A stretch of DNA of 64,000 bases from Nitrosopumilus sp. b1 (GTDB lineage: Archaea; Thermoproteota; Nitrososphaeria; Nitrososphaerales; Nitrosopumilaceae), in the NCBI RefSeq assembly GCF_014078545.1, contig NZ_MU078723.1, positions 278,122 to 342,121 of the forward strand, read 5' to 3'. Numbering within the stretch: the stretch's first letter is position 1; each line of letters begins with the position of its first letter. Made by a program: the position numbers and the translations under genes. Of this stretch, positions 30,425-39,911 are shown in pieces. The notes under the pieces are model-generated. The model saw nothing but the letters and a program-made list of their open reading frames with translations, had not been told where the DNA came from and did no database searches.

Positions 30425-33418
30425 TTATGGAATGACGAAAAAGTCATTAACAAACAGATCATGATATTCTAGTTGTGCAACATATGTTCCAGATGAGAAT
30501 GGTTTTGATAACACTTCATTAAAGTGACCAGATGATGTATCCTTCAATCCAACTTCATAAACACGTTCTCCTCTCTGATTGAAGATGTCAACAAAGAGAT
30601 CTTCACTAAAAGACAATGTCTTTTGAACAGCTCCAGAGAGCAATAGTTTGTTGTCTTCATACTGCACCTCAATTACAGCTGAGCGGGATCGTGATGGTAA
30701 GTATCTCTCAATTAATCGATTTAGCTCCGAGAGTTTGTCACTTGTCTTTTCAGGATTCTTTTCCTTGAGGGCAAGCTCAATGTCATTAATTACAGATGCA
30801 AATCTTTGGTTATTTGTAGCATAGTTATCACCACCAAATCTTTCAACAAAGGATTGTAGTTCCTCAAACTCTCTTGCTAGTTCCACCATATCAAGGTCTT
30901 GAGAGGAATACTTGCGGTCAACTTTCTCTGCTACATTAACAATTTGAGATGCCTTTTGATTTTGATACTGAAGCATGACAACGTATAATCCAGGTTCTAC
31001 TGGAGCCTCCCATTGTGTGAAAAACACACCCTCCTTTGTATCAGTGAACTTTAGATTGCTATGGGTTGTCCCATCCATCTCGTAAACTGTGAGATAGAGG
31101 TTTTCCCTTCTATCAAAGATGGGTTTGTCTACAAATCCAGACATCACCCAAATGTCTTGCTCAGGATCATAGGATATGTCATAAATTATCTTGTCATTGT
31201 TTAGTGCCAAGTATTCACTTAGGTAATTTCCTATCTCGTTAATTTTTGTCTCTGCATCAACAAAGTTTCCATGCTCTAATAGATCGTATGCATCATCAGT
31301 CATCTTATTGTATTCAGATGAGCGCTTATCAAAATCAGCATTGTAGAAATTTGCAACGACTTGTGAGTAGGAATCTAGCTTCTCCCTGAACTCTATACGC
31401 CGTAATTCATCTTTGCTGTATCCAACATCAGAACCAAAAGGATCATCAGCATATGCCTCAGATACCTGTCGCCACTCTTCAAACAATTCTCGAACCATGT
31501 TATCAGCAGCATCTAAATCATTTTTGATTATCAGATTTCTTGCCACATCAATTCGTTCATTCATTGAATCAGTGAAATCAGTGTAACCAGGAAGGAATCT
31601 GTTTTTTCTCAAGCTAAGGTCAACAAGATTTTCAATTGATTTTGCTCTTTGCAAGATGTCCGAAGCCCTAACTTTGTATGCATCTTTTGAGTAAGAATCA
31701 AGTTCATTTTTAATTTCTGGTGCCTTTGCACTTACCCAAGCAAGTAACACCTCAATTCGATCAATTTTGCTTACTGTGGGGTTTCCATCTTCGAGCTTCT
31801 GAGCTGTATCTAGTATTTTTAATGCATTATCAATCAGGTAGAGGTTCTTTGTATCTGCCTGTAGTTCTGCCTTAGTTCTCATTGTCTCATACTGAAATTT
31901 CAAAATGTTAAGCGGGTTTCTTTTTTCTCTTAACTCATTAATTGATGAATCAAATTCAGACACGATAACTAAAATCTCATCAACAGAACTTGCGTTTTGT
32001 ACCTCTTCTAGAAGGGATTTCCAACCTGCAGTCATTGCAGAGTCAATTTGGCTCTCATTTGAGATTTCCACGGCTTTTGAAATTCTGGAGGAGATGTCAA
32101 TTACGTTCTTCATATCCTCAATATCTGTTCTTGAATCAAGAATATCATCAACTGAAGATGCAAGCTCTAGTCGCGACTGAAGATCATCCCAAGAGGGCAT
32201 AATCAAATTTGCAAGCTCTGAATTATTATCAACATCTGATGTGATAAACCGGTCAACATTTTCCAAGTCTCTCAAAAGGAGTGATGCAGAGTATAGTTTT
32301 CCTACCCGCTCTCGTGATTCTAGAAGTTCCTCAATTGTTTCCTTACCTAGTAGGGATTCTCGAGTATTTTCCCAGTTTGAATTTACTAATCTATAAAGAG
32401 AGTTATCCTTTCTTGAGATAACGTCTAGATATCTTGATTCAGATAACAAGTCAAGTAAGTCATTTAATTCAGTAGCATAGACAGGGGCAGTACCCCTTGC
32501 AAAGATGAATGCAATTTCTTCTTTGACATTACGATTCATAATAGAACCAGTCTTCTTCATGAGATTCAGAAGAGTCTCTTCTAGCTCCTCAAAGGTTCGA
32601 ATTTTTGTAGGAGTTATCTTTACTGGATCAACGTTTTGTATTGAGACAAATACGTCTTTAATTTTTTCAATTGCAGTATTTGCATCACCAATTTCATAAT
32701 AAAATAGTGCAGAAAAAGTATCCTTGTCTATATTTTTTGCAAGATCAAAGGATAGTTTACTAGATTCAATCAAGGAAGAAGTAGCATCAAGAGATGAAGT
32801 AATTACCGGCCTAAACTTTGGATCAATTTCAAATAATTCATCTTCAATGAAAAAATCAACCCATAAATCTGCATATAGTACCTCTAGTTCTTGGAGCGAG
32901 GACGTACCAAAGGAAACTGCGTTTAACCTTTCGCTATAAACCAAAGTGTTTACATTAGTTTTCTCATTTAGTGATACAATTTTTTCAGAGATTAGATTTT
33001 TGGCATTATCAAAATATTCTTGAGAGGAAGGTTCTTTGTATACTGTAGTCAGAACCCTAAAAGATGCAGTTGAGATCTCTTCACCATAAAATAGTTTGAC
33101 AGTGTAATCTCCAGAAAGTCCACATATGCTTCCCTTTAATGGAATGCTATCTGTTACAAAAGCACCACTAGGTAATGGAGATATTTGTTGAATTTGGCAA
33201 ATGTCGCCGTTTGGATTGATAATTTGTAGAATCAAAAAAGATTCTGGATCAATTAATGCGATATTTCCAAAAATAAAGAGTGATTCACCTTTCTGGAAAT
33301 CCCCGAAATTATCAAGTAAGCTGATTTTTGAGGTTTGTGCGTTAGCATAGACTGGCATAAAGAGTAGAATAGAGAATACTATGACCAAAGTGTGCCGATA
33401 CACTGCGATTTCAGACAC
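30425..33418 (-). CDS. Large secreted protein with beta domains and helical middle
   Basis: 997 residues with a signal peptide (cleavage near ANAQ, residue 28). Three beta-sandwich segments of similar pattern occur at about 33-130, 745-850 and 905-997 (e.g. SGFVDKPIFDRRENLYLTVY and LSGAVQKTLSFSEDLFVDIF), separated by a long helical, acidic region (135-735). No membrane tail or sorting motif is seen, so how it is held at the surface is unclear. Probably a thaumarchaeal surface or matrix protein; no enzyme motif. Confidence 0.75.
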   Translation of the reverse strand: MSEIAVYRHTLVIVFSILLFMPVYANAQTSKISLLDNFGDFQKGESLFIFGNIALIDPESFLILQIINPNGDICQIQQISPLPSGAFVTDSIPLKGSICGLSGDYTVKLFYGEEISTASFRVLTTVYKEPSSQEYFDNAKNLISEKIVSLNEKTNVNTLVYSERLNAVSFGTSSLQELEVLYADLWVDFFIEDELFEIDPKFRPVITSSLDATSSLIESSKLSFDLAKNIDKDTFSALFYYEIGDANTAIEKIKDVFVSIQNVDPVKITPTKIRTFEELEETLLNLMKKTGSIMNRNVKEEIAFIFARGTAPVYATELNDLLDLLSESRYLDVISRKDNSLYRLVNSNWENTRESLLGKETIEELLESRERVGKLYSASLLLRDLENVDRFITSDVDNNSELANLIMPSWDDLQSRLELASSVDDILDSRTDIEDMKNVIDISSRISKAVEISNESQIDSAMTAGWKSLLEEVQNASSVDEILVIVSEFDSSINELREKRNPLNILKFQYETMRTKAELQADTKNLYLIDNALKILDTAQKLEDGNPTVSKIDRIEVLLAWVSAKAPEIKNELDSYSKDAYKVRASDILQRAKSIENLVDLSLRKNRFLPGYTDFTDSMNERIDVARNLIIKNDLDAADNMVRELFEEWRQVSEAYADDPFGSDVGYSKDELRRIEFREKLDSYSQVVANFYNADFDKRSSEYNKMTDDAYDLLEHGNFVDAETKINEIGNYLSEYLALNNDKIIYDISYDPEQDIWVMSGFVDKPIFDRRENLYLTVYEMDGTTHSNLKFTDTKEGVFFTQWEAPVEPGLYVVMLQYQNQKASQIVNVAEKVDRKYSSQDLDMVELAREFEELQSFVERFGGDNYATNNQRFASVINDIELALKEKNPEKTSDKLSELNRLIERYLPSRSRSAVIEVQYEDNKLLLSGAVQKTLSFSEDLFVDIFNQRGERVYEVGLKDTSSGHFNEVLSKPFSSGTYVAQLEYHDLFVNDFFVIP

Positions 33419-33509
33419 AGTAAATCATACTTAAAACATACTATAAAATTATACGAATTGCCGATATTCATCGCTTTTTACTTTATATTTCAGACAATTT
33501 TTGTGTAAA

Positions 33510-33728
33510 TTATGTGATGGCAACCACAGCAAGGTAGTTGCCATCACCGGTATTTGGCACGCGGTCGGTCTGGATGCTTTCAATATGGTACATACAAGAA
33601 TTATGAAATTGCTCAGGTGTTCTTGTACCACAAATACGACAAATCATACTAATGACTTCCTTACATTGAGCGCACTGAGTACAATCATCTAGTACTCCTC
33701 CGCACAATCTGCATGATTCATCTGGCAA
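33510..33728 (-). CDS. Cysteine-rich zinc-ribbon protein (72 residues)
   Basis: ATG 33728 begins MPDESCRLCGGVLDDCTQCA, followed by CKEVISMICRICG and HNSCMYH: eight or more metal-ligand residues in the first 48, enough for two zinc sites. The C-terminus is hydrophobic. Two other frames over the same DNA lack such patterning. Function unknown. Confidence 0.6.
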   Translation of the reverse strand: MPDESCRLCGGVLDDCTQCAQCKEVISMICRICGTRTPEQFHNSCMYHIESIQTDRVPNTGDGNYLAVVAIT

Positions 33729-33800
33729 TTTCTTTTCAAAATGAATTTTGAAAAATTGAATATAAGATAAACGTAGAACTCGTTCATATCAAAGCTACTA

Positions 33801-34460
33801 ATGACTACATTGAAATTACATGAATCTAAAAATTACATAGTGGACAAAATTCAAAAAACATTTGATGATTGGGCAGAAAATGGTCGATCTGAATTAATGG
33901 AAAAGGAACATGCAAAAACAGTTCTAAAATTTATCAATACAATAAAATTCAAAAAAAAGTTTAGTTTTGTAGATGTCGGATGTGGAAATGGATGGGTAAT
34001 TAGAAAGATATCAAGTAACGAACACTGTCAAAAAGCAGTGGGAATAGATAAGAGCAAAAAAATGATTGATAATGCAAAACTAAAATCAATATCGAAGAAA
34101 GAAAAGTTCATTCAAACAGATATTGAATCATGGAAAACAAAAGAAAAATATGATTATATTTTTTCGATGGAATCTCTATATTATTCAGAATCAGTAGAAA
34201 ATGCTTTAAAAAAAATTTACAAAATAATTAAAGATGGGGGGCAATTTTTTTGTGGAACAGATTTTTACAAAGAAAATAAAGCAACAACAAATTGGTCAAA
34301 AAAAATGGGTGTAACTATGCATCTTTATTCAGAATTAGAATGGAAGAAATTGTTTTCGGATGTAGGTTTTCAAGTAAAAACAAAACATGTTAAAAATGTA
34401 AAAGGAAATAGGAAATGGAAAAGAGAATTAGGAACATTGTTCATTATCGGAACAAAATAA
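33801..34460 (+). CDS. SAM-dependent methyltransferase (class I)
   Basis: 219 residues with the SAM motif FVDVGCGNGWVIRKI near residue 57, the acidic residue of motif II in AVGIDKSKKM, and motif IV around YDYIFSMESLYYSE near 125. This is the methyltransf_11 group. Substrate unknown. It converges with the solute-binding-protein gene, 2 bases between stops. The DNA is very A-rich, giving many Lys residues. Confidence 0.88.
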   Translation: MTTLKLHESKNYIVDKIQKTFDDWAENGRSELMEKEHAKTVLKFINTIKFKKKFSFVDVGCGNGWVIRKISSNEHCQKAVGIDKSKKMIDNAKLKSISKKEKFIQTDIESWKTKEKYDYIFSMESLYYSESVENALKKIYKIIKDGGQFFCGTDFYKENKATTNWSKKMGVTMHLYSELEWKKLFSDVGFQVKTKHVKNVKGNRKWKRELGTLFIIGTK

Positions 34461-34462
34461 AT

Positions 34463-36946
34463 TTAATGTTTTAAAGTTTTAATTTTTTCTCTGAAGAAAA
34501 ATAAAATAAATACAATGACAAGAGTTAGAATTAGCAAAAAGACATAGAGATATGAATCATCTATTGCAGAATCAGACAAACTATCATCGACAATGGTTTT
34601 AGGAATTACTTGTTCAGGATCATCTACAGCCAAAAAGCTGGTTGTAAAAATATCAGGTCTCAGTACAGAATCAGATATAACAAATAATTTGATATTATTA
34701 GCGCCAACTCCAAGCAAAGAGGTTTCTTCTGGAGACAATTCAATATTTACCAGATCAGCAGGGATTTCAAGTGTACCAGCAGAGACTACAAGACCTTCAG
34801 GATTAGATATGAAGAATTGAATCTGAGAAGCAGAATCTGTTTGAATGGAAAATCCAGATTTTTCACCCCTTATAACAAAATCAGGCACGCCAACGCCCAC
34901 AATCTTTGGAAATCGGACATTCTCAAATTCGCCCCAGTAGCCTGCTCCAAATGGGTATGATTCATCAGCAAATGCATTAACCTGAATCGTTCTAGATTCA
35001 GGCGAATAGCCATCTAGGTAATAGGGCCCGTTACTAATTACAGCATGATTATACTTTTCAATCCAGTTTATCGAGGATACATATCTAGATTCAAAGTAAT
35101 GTTCATCAGATACAAAGGACTCAAGCGATTTGGGAACAAAGTTAGAGTCGCGGTATTTTTCCAAGTATTCCTTAATGATTTGAGAATCCTTTGGAATTAT
35201 CAAAGAGAGCCAGTTTACATTTTTACTTACAGCGCCAGAACGCGAAAATGATACTTTGCCATCCATTACTGCCTGCTCCATAGAAGCAAAAATTTCCCAG
35301 GGCATACTGCTCCACATGGATGCCCAATCAGCAATCTCGGCATCATCAAAGTGCCAATAATCGACATACACATCAATAGTGTCATCATCAATAGGAACAA
35401 TTCCCACAAGAGTATTCACTACCTGTGCAGCTCTTGGAGTAAATTCCGTATCAAAAGTTTTGTCATCATCTTGTTTTTGTGAACCCCACTCCAATGTAAA
35501 ATAAATAGAATGCAAGATGTCATTCATGTCCATTGGTCTACCATGATGCCAGTTGCCAAGAGTCAAATCAAATCTAACTTTACTTGTAGCTTTGATACCA
35601 TCCTTGACTTCAACCCAGGATTTTGTGTTCGGATTCCAAATAATTGCCTCGGATGGAACATTTAGTTTCCCGTTTGGTCCTGCAGTTTCAACTTTCCAAT
35701 TTGATCTAATTGGGAATGTTTCGCCGGTGTAAGGATGTTTAAACAGTGCAGGATCAAAAATGGTGTACCAGATTTGAGTACTGTAGCTATCACCTAGTCC
35801 CATCACAGGATTCCAGGCTCCTTGATAAATCTGCTTTACACCAATGTTAAGTGTATCAGAAGAAGATCTCGAATTAATTGCAGTAAAGCGACTTGGAACG
35901 CCTGCTCCAAAATCATTTACAACTCCCAAGACATTTTCATTTACAACATATTGATCAATTTTACTTGCTAGAAAAATTCGTACCGATTCACTTATTGCTT
36001 CAGTGGTTGCCTCTTGAATTAAGCTTGTTCGTTCAGTAGAGGATGAAAAATTTCCAGTATAGATTCTTTGAGTTATTCCATCAAGATAATCATTTTTGTA
36101 GTTCCAGTATGATGGGTCGTTGAATCCAGGCATGTTTGAGAACCATGGAGAGTACATTTGTGCCAAGCCAAGGGAGTCATATTTTACAAATGCAGAGCGC
36201 CCAGCCCATCCTTCAGTATACAAATTCCATTTTAGATCAGATGGATTAGAACCATAAACTACAACAAATGCCTTATTCAAATCACCAAAATCTTTTGTGA
36301 CTGTAAAACCAATCTTTTCAAGATTGGAAGCTAAGATTTCACCTATGGATTTTCGCACAGGATCATCGCTTCGGATAAAAATTGTGATATTAATTGGATC
36401 TTCCCCGTAAAACCATTTACCATTCATTGTAGTTGCACCGTTTTTTTCTAAAGCATCAGATATCATTTTGTCAGCAAGTGAGGGATTGTAACGGAATTGA
36501 AACTCTTCTAATTGATTCAGAATCAATAGATAATCAGTGTCAAAAGGCCCGTAATTTGAAATCATAGTAGTTCCAAAACCACCCATTAATTCATTGACGA
36601 TAAGTTTTCTATCGATTAGATAATTCAAAGCAAACCTTACATCACGAATAGAAAAGGGGTTAAACTCTTCAGATTCTGCAGGATTTACCAGTATACTGTA
36701 AGAACCCCCAGTAGAATCATAGACGTTTATTCCTTCTCGTGATTTGGTATTTTCAATTCTGTCAGAGGATATTCTGTAGTAGTAAAAATCAAGATTGCCA
36801 TTTTTTACTTCCTCAAGGGCAGTATTTTCATCAAGATATTGAATGAATTTTATTTTGTTTGCGTATGTTCCTTGTTCTGCAAAAATTGAATTTGCACTTA
36901 AAGGGATTACAATTATTGCTAGTAAACAGACTAGCAAAAATCTCAT
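34463..36946 (-). CDS. ABC-type oligopeptide-like solute-binding protein (family 5), membrane-anchored
   Basis: 827 residues with an N-terminal signal peptide (cleavage near IFAE, residue 24), a family 5 binding domain (about 30-650; e.g. FSIRDVRFALNYLIDRK and LTLGNWHHGRPMDMNDIL), a C-terminal beta domain (about 690-790) and a final membrane helix (YLYVFLLILTLVIVFILFFF). Members deliver peptides or nickel to an ABC importer. No permease or ATPase gene is adjacent, so partners must be elsewhere or it acts as a receptor. Confidence 0.85.
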   Translation of the reverse strand: MRFLLVCLLAIIVIPLSANSIFAEQGTYANKIKFIQYLDENTALEEVKNGNLDFYYYRISSDRIENTKSREGINVYDSTGGSYSILVNPAESEEFNPFSIRDVRFALNYLIDRKLIVNELMGGFGTTMISNYGPFDTDYLLILNQLEEFQFRYNPSLADKMISDALEKNGATTMNGKWFYGEDPINITIFIRSDDPVRKSIGEILASNLEKIGFTVTKDFGDLNKAFVVVYGSNPSDLKWNLYTEGWAGRSAFVKYDSLGLAQMYSPWFSNMPGFNDPSYWNYKNDYLDGITQRIYTGNFSSSTERTSLIQEATTEAISESVRIFLASKIDQYVVNENVLGVVNDFGAGVPSRFTAINSRSSSDTLNIGVKQIYQGAWNPVMGLGDSYSTQIWYTIFDPALFKHPYTGETFPIRSNWKVETAGPNGKLNVPSEAIIWNPNTKSWVEVKDGIKATSKVRFDLTLGNWHHGRPMDMNDILHSIYFTLEWGSQKQDDDKTFDTEFTPRAAQVVNTLVGIVPIDDDTIDVYVDYWHFDDAEIADWASMWSSMPWEIFASMEQAVMDGKVSFSRSGAVSKNVNWLSLIIPKDSQIIKEYLEKYRDSNFVPKSLESFVSDEHYFESRYVSSINWIEKYNHAVISNGPYYLDGYSPESRTIQVNAFADESYPFGAGYWGEFENVRFPKIVGVGVPDFVIRGEKSGFSIQTDSASQIQFFISNPEGLVVSAGTLEIPADLVNIELSPEETSLLGVGANNIKLFVISDSVLRPDIFTTSFLAVDDPEQVIPKTIVDDSLSDSAIDDSYLYVFLLILTLVIVFILFFFREKIKTLKH

Positions 36947-37050
36947 AGGTTGTAATTACATTAATCATAATTAAAGGTCTTTCATATTGACATGAGATCA
37001 TTTCTAAAGAAATTGAAGATTTAAAAAACAAAAATGAATTTTAGAACATA

Positions 37051-37680
37051 TTGCAGTTGAAAACATTACTCAATGGTATAAGTGGAATCATACCAGACGG
37101 GATTTCAGTAAAGGATTTCTCCATGGTGGCAAAAACAGACACCAATACTGCAGAAAGAATTCTAGAGGATTTAGCTAAAAATCAGATCGGTGCAAAAAAA
37201 GACGGCATGTATTTTTTTTCCAAAGGTGACAAGCTAAAATTTGCATTAATGACATTGCGGCAAGGAGCATCTATAGAAGAAGTATCTGAAAAGATAGACT
37301 GGAAGGATTTTGAGGGGCTTGTGGGGGAAATTTTACGCATTAATGACTTTGCAGTAGTTCAGAATTTAGTTCTGACAAAGCCACGAATGGAGATTGACAT
37401 CATAGGCATCAAGATGGGCCTTGCAATGTTAATTGATTGTAAACATTGGAAGAAAACAAGCTTTTCTGCAATGCAGACAATAGTCCAAAAACAAATCGAC
37501 AGGACAAAGCACTACATTACAAAAACACCAGGAGCGATTGCTGTACCAGTCATTGTGACACTGTATCAAGACAGAGTGGACTTTATCAAAAAGGTTCCAA
37601 TAGTACCAATTCATCAGTTTGCATCTTTTGTCGATGAATTTTATGGAAATTTGGATCAGATGAAGGAAATTAAAGCATAG
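37051..37680 (+). CDS. Mrr-like restriction-endonuclease-fold protein with N-terminal HTH
   Basis: 209 residues. Residues 15-75 look like a winged-helix domain; residues 90-200 have the PD-(D/E)xK pattern: DFEGLVGEILRINDF, then Asp in EIDIIG and LIDCKHWK with the catalytic D-x-K. Possibly DNA repair or branched-DNA cleavage rather than restriction, as no methylase is nearby. Starts at TTG 37051 or 37057 with a TTTAAAA box 26-30 bases up. Overlaps the DUF2070 gene tail-to-tail by 11 bases. Confidence 0.8.
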   Translation: MQLKTLLNGISGIIPDGISVKDFSMVAKTDTNTAERILEDLAKNQIGAKKDGMYFFSKGDKLKFALMTLRQGASIEEVSEKIDWKDFEGLVGEILRINDFAVVQNLVLTKPRMEIDIIGIKMGLAMLIDCKHWKKTSFSAMQTIVQKQIDRTKHYITKTPGAIAVPVIVTLYQDRVDFIKKVPIVPIHQFASFVDEFYGNLDQMKEIKA

Positions 37681-39412
37681 ACACTAGAAAGAGTCCAATG
37701 CATCCTAAAAGGACGGCCTTTGTAATTTTCATGGAACGATCAATTGCTCTTGAATAATCACGATAAATGGTAGGACCCATTACTTTCACATCGGTTTCAT
37801 GTTCAATGATTTCAAATGAAGCCGGCTGGATATTTTTTTCAGCCTTTTTTGCAATATCTAGGAACCAATTTGCAACATCTGTAGCCTTGGAGATAAATCC
37901 AAATTGATAGTAGCCATTTCTATTTCGAACACCCATTGTGGTGTAATGAGTATCAGAAGTACACAGCTCCAAAAGTTCATACCCATTGTTTGAAAAATGC
38001 TTTACCACATCTTCTCGGACTCCATTTTCCATGTTATTTGCATCTGCCCATCCAAGAAAATATTTTTTATTGTTTATTTGCAAACAGAGGATGCCTATCC
38101 CACCCATAGCCAAATCTTTAGCTTCAATATTCATATCACTTGAATTTGCATAACCAAATTCCAAAGGATATGTTTCCTTAGCTTTTAGAGCATCAAGTGC
38201 TGATTTTGATGCAGTAAGCAAGTCTTCGCCATCGACTTGTGAGATCTCTTTTCCCATGGCATTATGGCAATCTACAATCAAAGTTTTTTCAAAATTTCTA
38301 TTCTTTGAGAATCGCTCGATTTCATTTTTGATATGCAGTGGAATGTCTTCCATGCCGTGAGGAGACAGCGACAAAAACAAAATTGCTGTTTTGCCAAATA
38401 AAATACCAACTGCTCTTGCTTTGTTAATCTGTATAGTGACAGGTTCTGTACTCGTTAATCCTTCATTAATGACTGATCCTGCAGAGAGACTTTGGAGATA
38501 ATTATTCACTTCTGTTCTTGAGGGTAAGTTCAGAGAGTGGTCTGATATACTATGCATTACCATAGCAGAGGAATCAAGATTTTTGTAAATCAAATATGGG
38601 ATGTTGCTTCCACCTACAGGATGAAATGGTCCTGGATGGATATCAGGCAGTACAATTCTAAAATCTACATCTTTGTCTTTAGTGTGAAATTTAATTTGAG
38701 TTGTGCTAACTTTGGATGGTTTTGATTGTTCTTCTATAATAGATTCAACCTCTGAAGGATCATTCTTAGATAATGAAAATAGATACGCTTGAACTAGCTG
38801 GTGTGTACTTTTTACATTCGGTAACCCAGCCCTATCAGTCCATCTTGACCAAATTGAAGAAATTGCAAGAAAAGCTCCGCCTATGACCAATACCCACGGT
38901 TCACTCAAAGTTGGAATCCAAAGTTCAGAAGGAATCATTGCAAAAAACAATGCCAAAGGCTGAAGCAGGCATACTAACCATGCCTTTTTCAGACTTGCAC
39001 CAAGAGTAGTAGTAAAAATGCCTATTCTAAAGCTAGCAAAAAGAAACATGCCTTCAGTAATGTAGAAGAGATGTAATTCAGGTTTTGAGAGAACAAAGAC
39101 AGAAAGAATGCCGGCAAATGCAGTTAAGAGCCAAAGTGCATTTCCAAACAAAGACATGTGTAAAGCTTTGGAGTATTCTTTGTTTCTGATAAAAAATGCA
39201 TCAATGCGTTGTGTTACAAGTAAAATTGGAATTACAAGTGCTAAACGAAAAAGAATATCGTCGCTTTGACGATATGCAAAAACAGATACTGCTACTAGGA
39301 CTGACACCACTGCAATAGAGAAAATTAAAGATGTGTAGTAGGAAGACGGATTAAGTAACGTCAGAGAATAACGCTTTTGGATCTGCGAAACGTCATCATG
39401 AGATTCAGTCAT
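37670..39412 (-). CDS. DUF2070-family archaeal membrane protein
   Basis: 580 residues: about six N-terminal helices (residues 25-190), then a large soluble domain (220-550) with patterns such as ILPDIHPGPFHPVGGSNIPY, VDCHNAMGKEIS and SDTHYTTMG, and one C-terminal helix. The His/Asp-containing motifs resemble a metal site. DUF2070 is found across archaea without a known role. The gene follows Sec61-beta by 6 bases on the same strand, so they are probably co-transcribed and it may work near the translocon (inference). Confidence 0.85.
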   Translation of the reverse strand: MTESHDDVSQIQKRYSLTLLNPSSYYTSLIFSIAVVSVLVAVSVFAYRQSDDILFRLALVIPILLVTQRIDAFFIRNKEYSKALHMSLFGNALWLLTAFAGILSVFVLSKPELHLFYITEGMFLFASFRIGIFTTTLGASLKKAWLVCLLQPLALFFAMIPSELWIPTLSEPWVLVIGGAFLAISSIWSRWTDRAGLPNVKSTHQLVQAYLFSLSKNDPSEVESIIEEQSKPSKVSTTQIKFHTKDKDVDFRIVLPDIHPGPFHPVGGSNIPYLIYKNLDSSAMVMHSISDHSLNLPSRTEVNNYLQSLSAGSVINEGLTSTEPVTIQINKARAVGILFGKTAILFLSLSPHGMEDIPLHIKNEIERFSKNRNFEKTLIVDCHNAMGKEISQVDGEDLLTASKSALDALKAKETYPLEFGYANSSDMNIEAKDLAMGGIGILCLQINNKKYFLGWADANNMENGVREDVVKHFSNNGYELLELCTSDTHYTTMGVRNRNGYYQFGFISKATDVANWFLDIAKKAEKNIQPASFEIIEHETDVKVMGPTIYRDYSRAIDRSMKITKAVLLGCIGLFLVSML

Positions 39413-39418
39413 TTACAC

Positions 39419-39586
39419 TCACGGAACTAGAAGAATTTCCATTGCCCATGAAATAGCAATCAAACCAATTGGAATTGATACAACAATCTTTGGATCAACT
39501 TTGAATCCTTTTGTTTCATCCTCAAAGAAACGCAATAAGCCAGCACTGGATGCAGGTAATGGTGCGCCTTTCTTTTTACTACTCAT
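39419..39586 (-). CDS. Preprotein translocase subunit Sec61-beta (SecG-like)
   Basis: 55 residues: MSSKKKGAPLPASSAGLLRF, then FFEDETKGFKVDPKIVV and one membrane helix. This is the archaeal Sec61-beta pattern, including the conserved GLxRFFxDE segment before the tail anchor. It is the small subunit of the SecYEG/Sec61 channel. ATG 39586 has GGTGA about 6 bases upstream. DUF2070 lies 6 bases downstream. Confidence 0.9.
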   Translation of the reverse strand: MSSKKKGAPLPASSAGLLRFFEDETKGFKVDPKIVVSIPIGLIAISWAMEILLVP

Positions 39587-39644
39587 GATAAATCACCATT
39601 TTGAACTTTGGAATAAAAACTTTATTGAGTAAATTAGGTATGAT

Positions 39645-39818
39645 TCAGGATTTTGCTTTTAGATAGATAATCAGTGCGACTAGCCCAATGGCACCACCAA
39701 TGAATCCTATGCCAATCAACCATTCCTCAGAAAATGGATTTACAAATGATAATGTCAGAATTCCAATAATGAATAACACGGCGCATGCAATTGCACCAAT
39801 TGCTAATTTACCCACCAT
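39645..39818 (-). CDS. Small two-span membrane protein
   Basis: 57 residues from ATG 39818: two hydrophobic helices (LAIGAIACAVLFIIGILTLS and WLIGIGFIGGAIGLVALII) joined by a short polar turn and ending KAKS. The frame is open upstream to 39881, but that segment is not membrane-like and would crowd the neighbouring promoter. It is upstream of Sec61-beta on the same strand, 58 bases apart. Function unknown. Confidence 0.55.
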   Translation of the reverse strand: MVGKLAIGAIACAVLFIIGILTLSFVNPFSEEWLIGIGFIGGAIGLVALIIYLKAKS

Positions 39819-39911
39819 ACTGCCTAGAATGAATATCCGTAAATAAACTAACATGGATGAAAAATGTTTCTTTAAATGCAATGAATATCTTAGAGTATTT
39901 TGGGATTTTAA

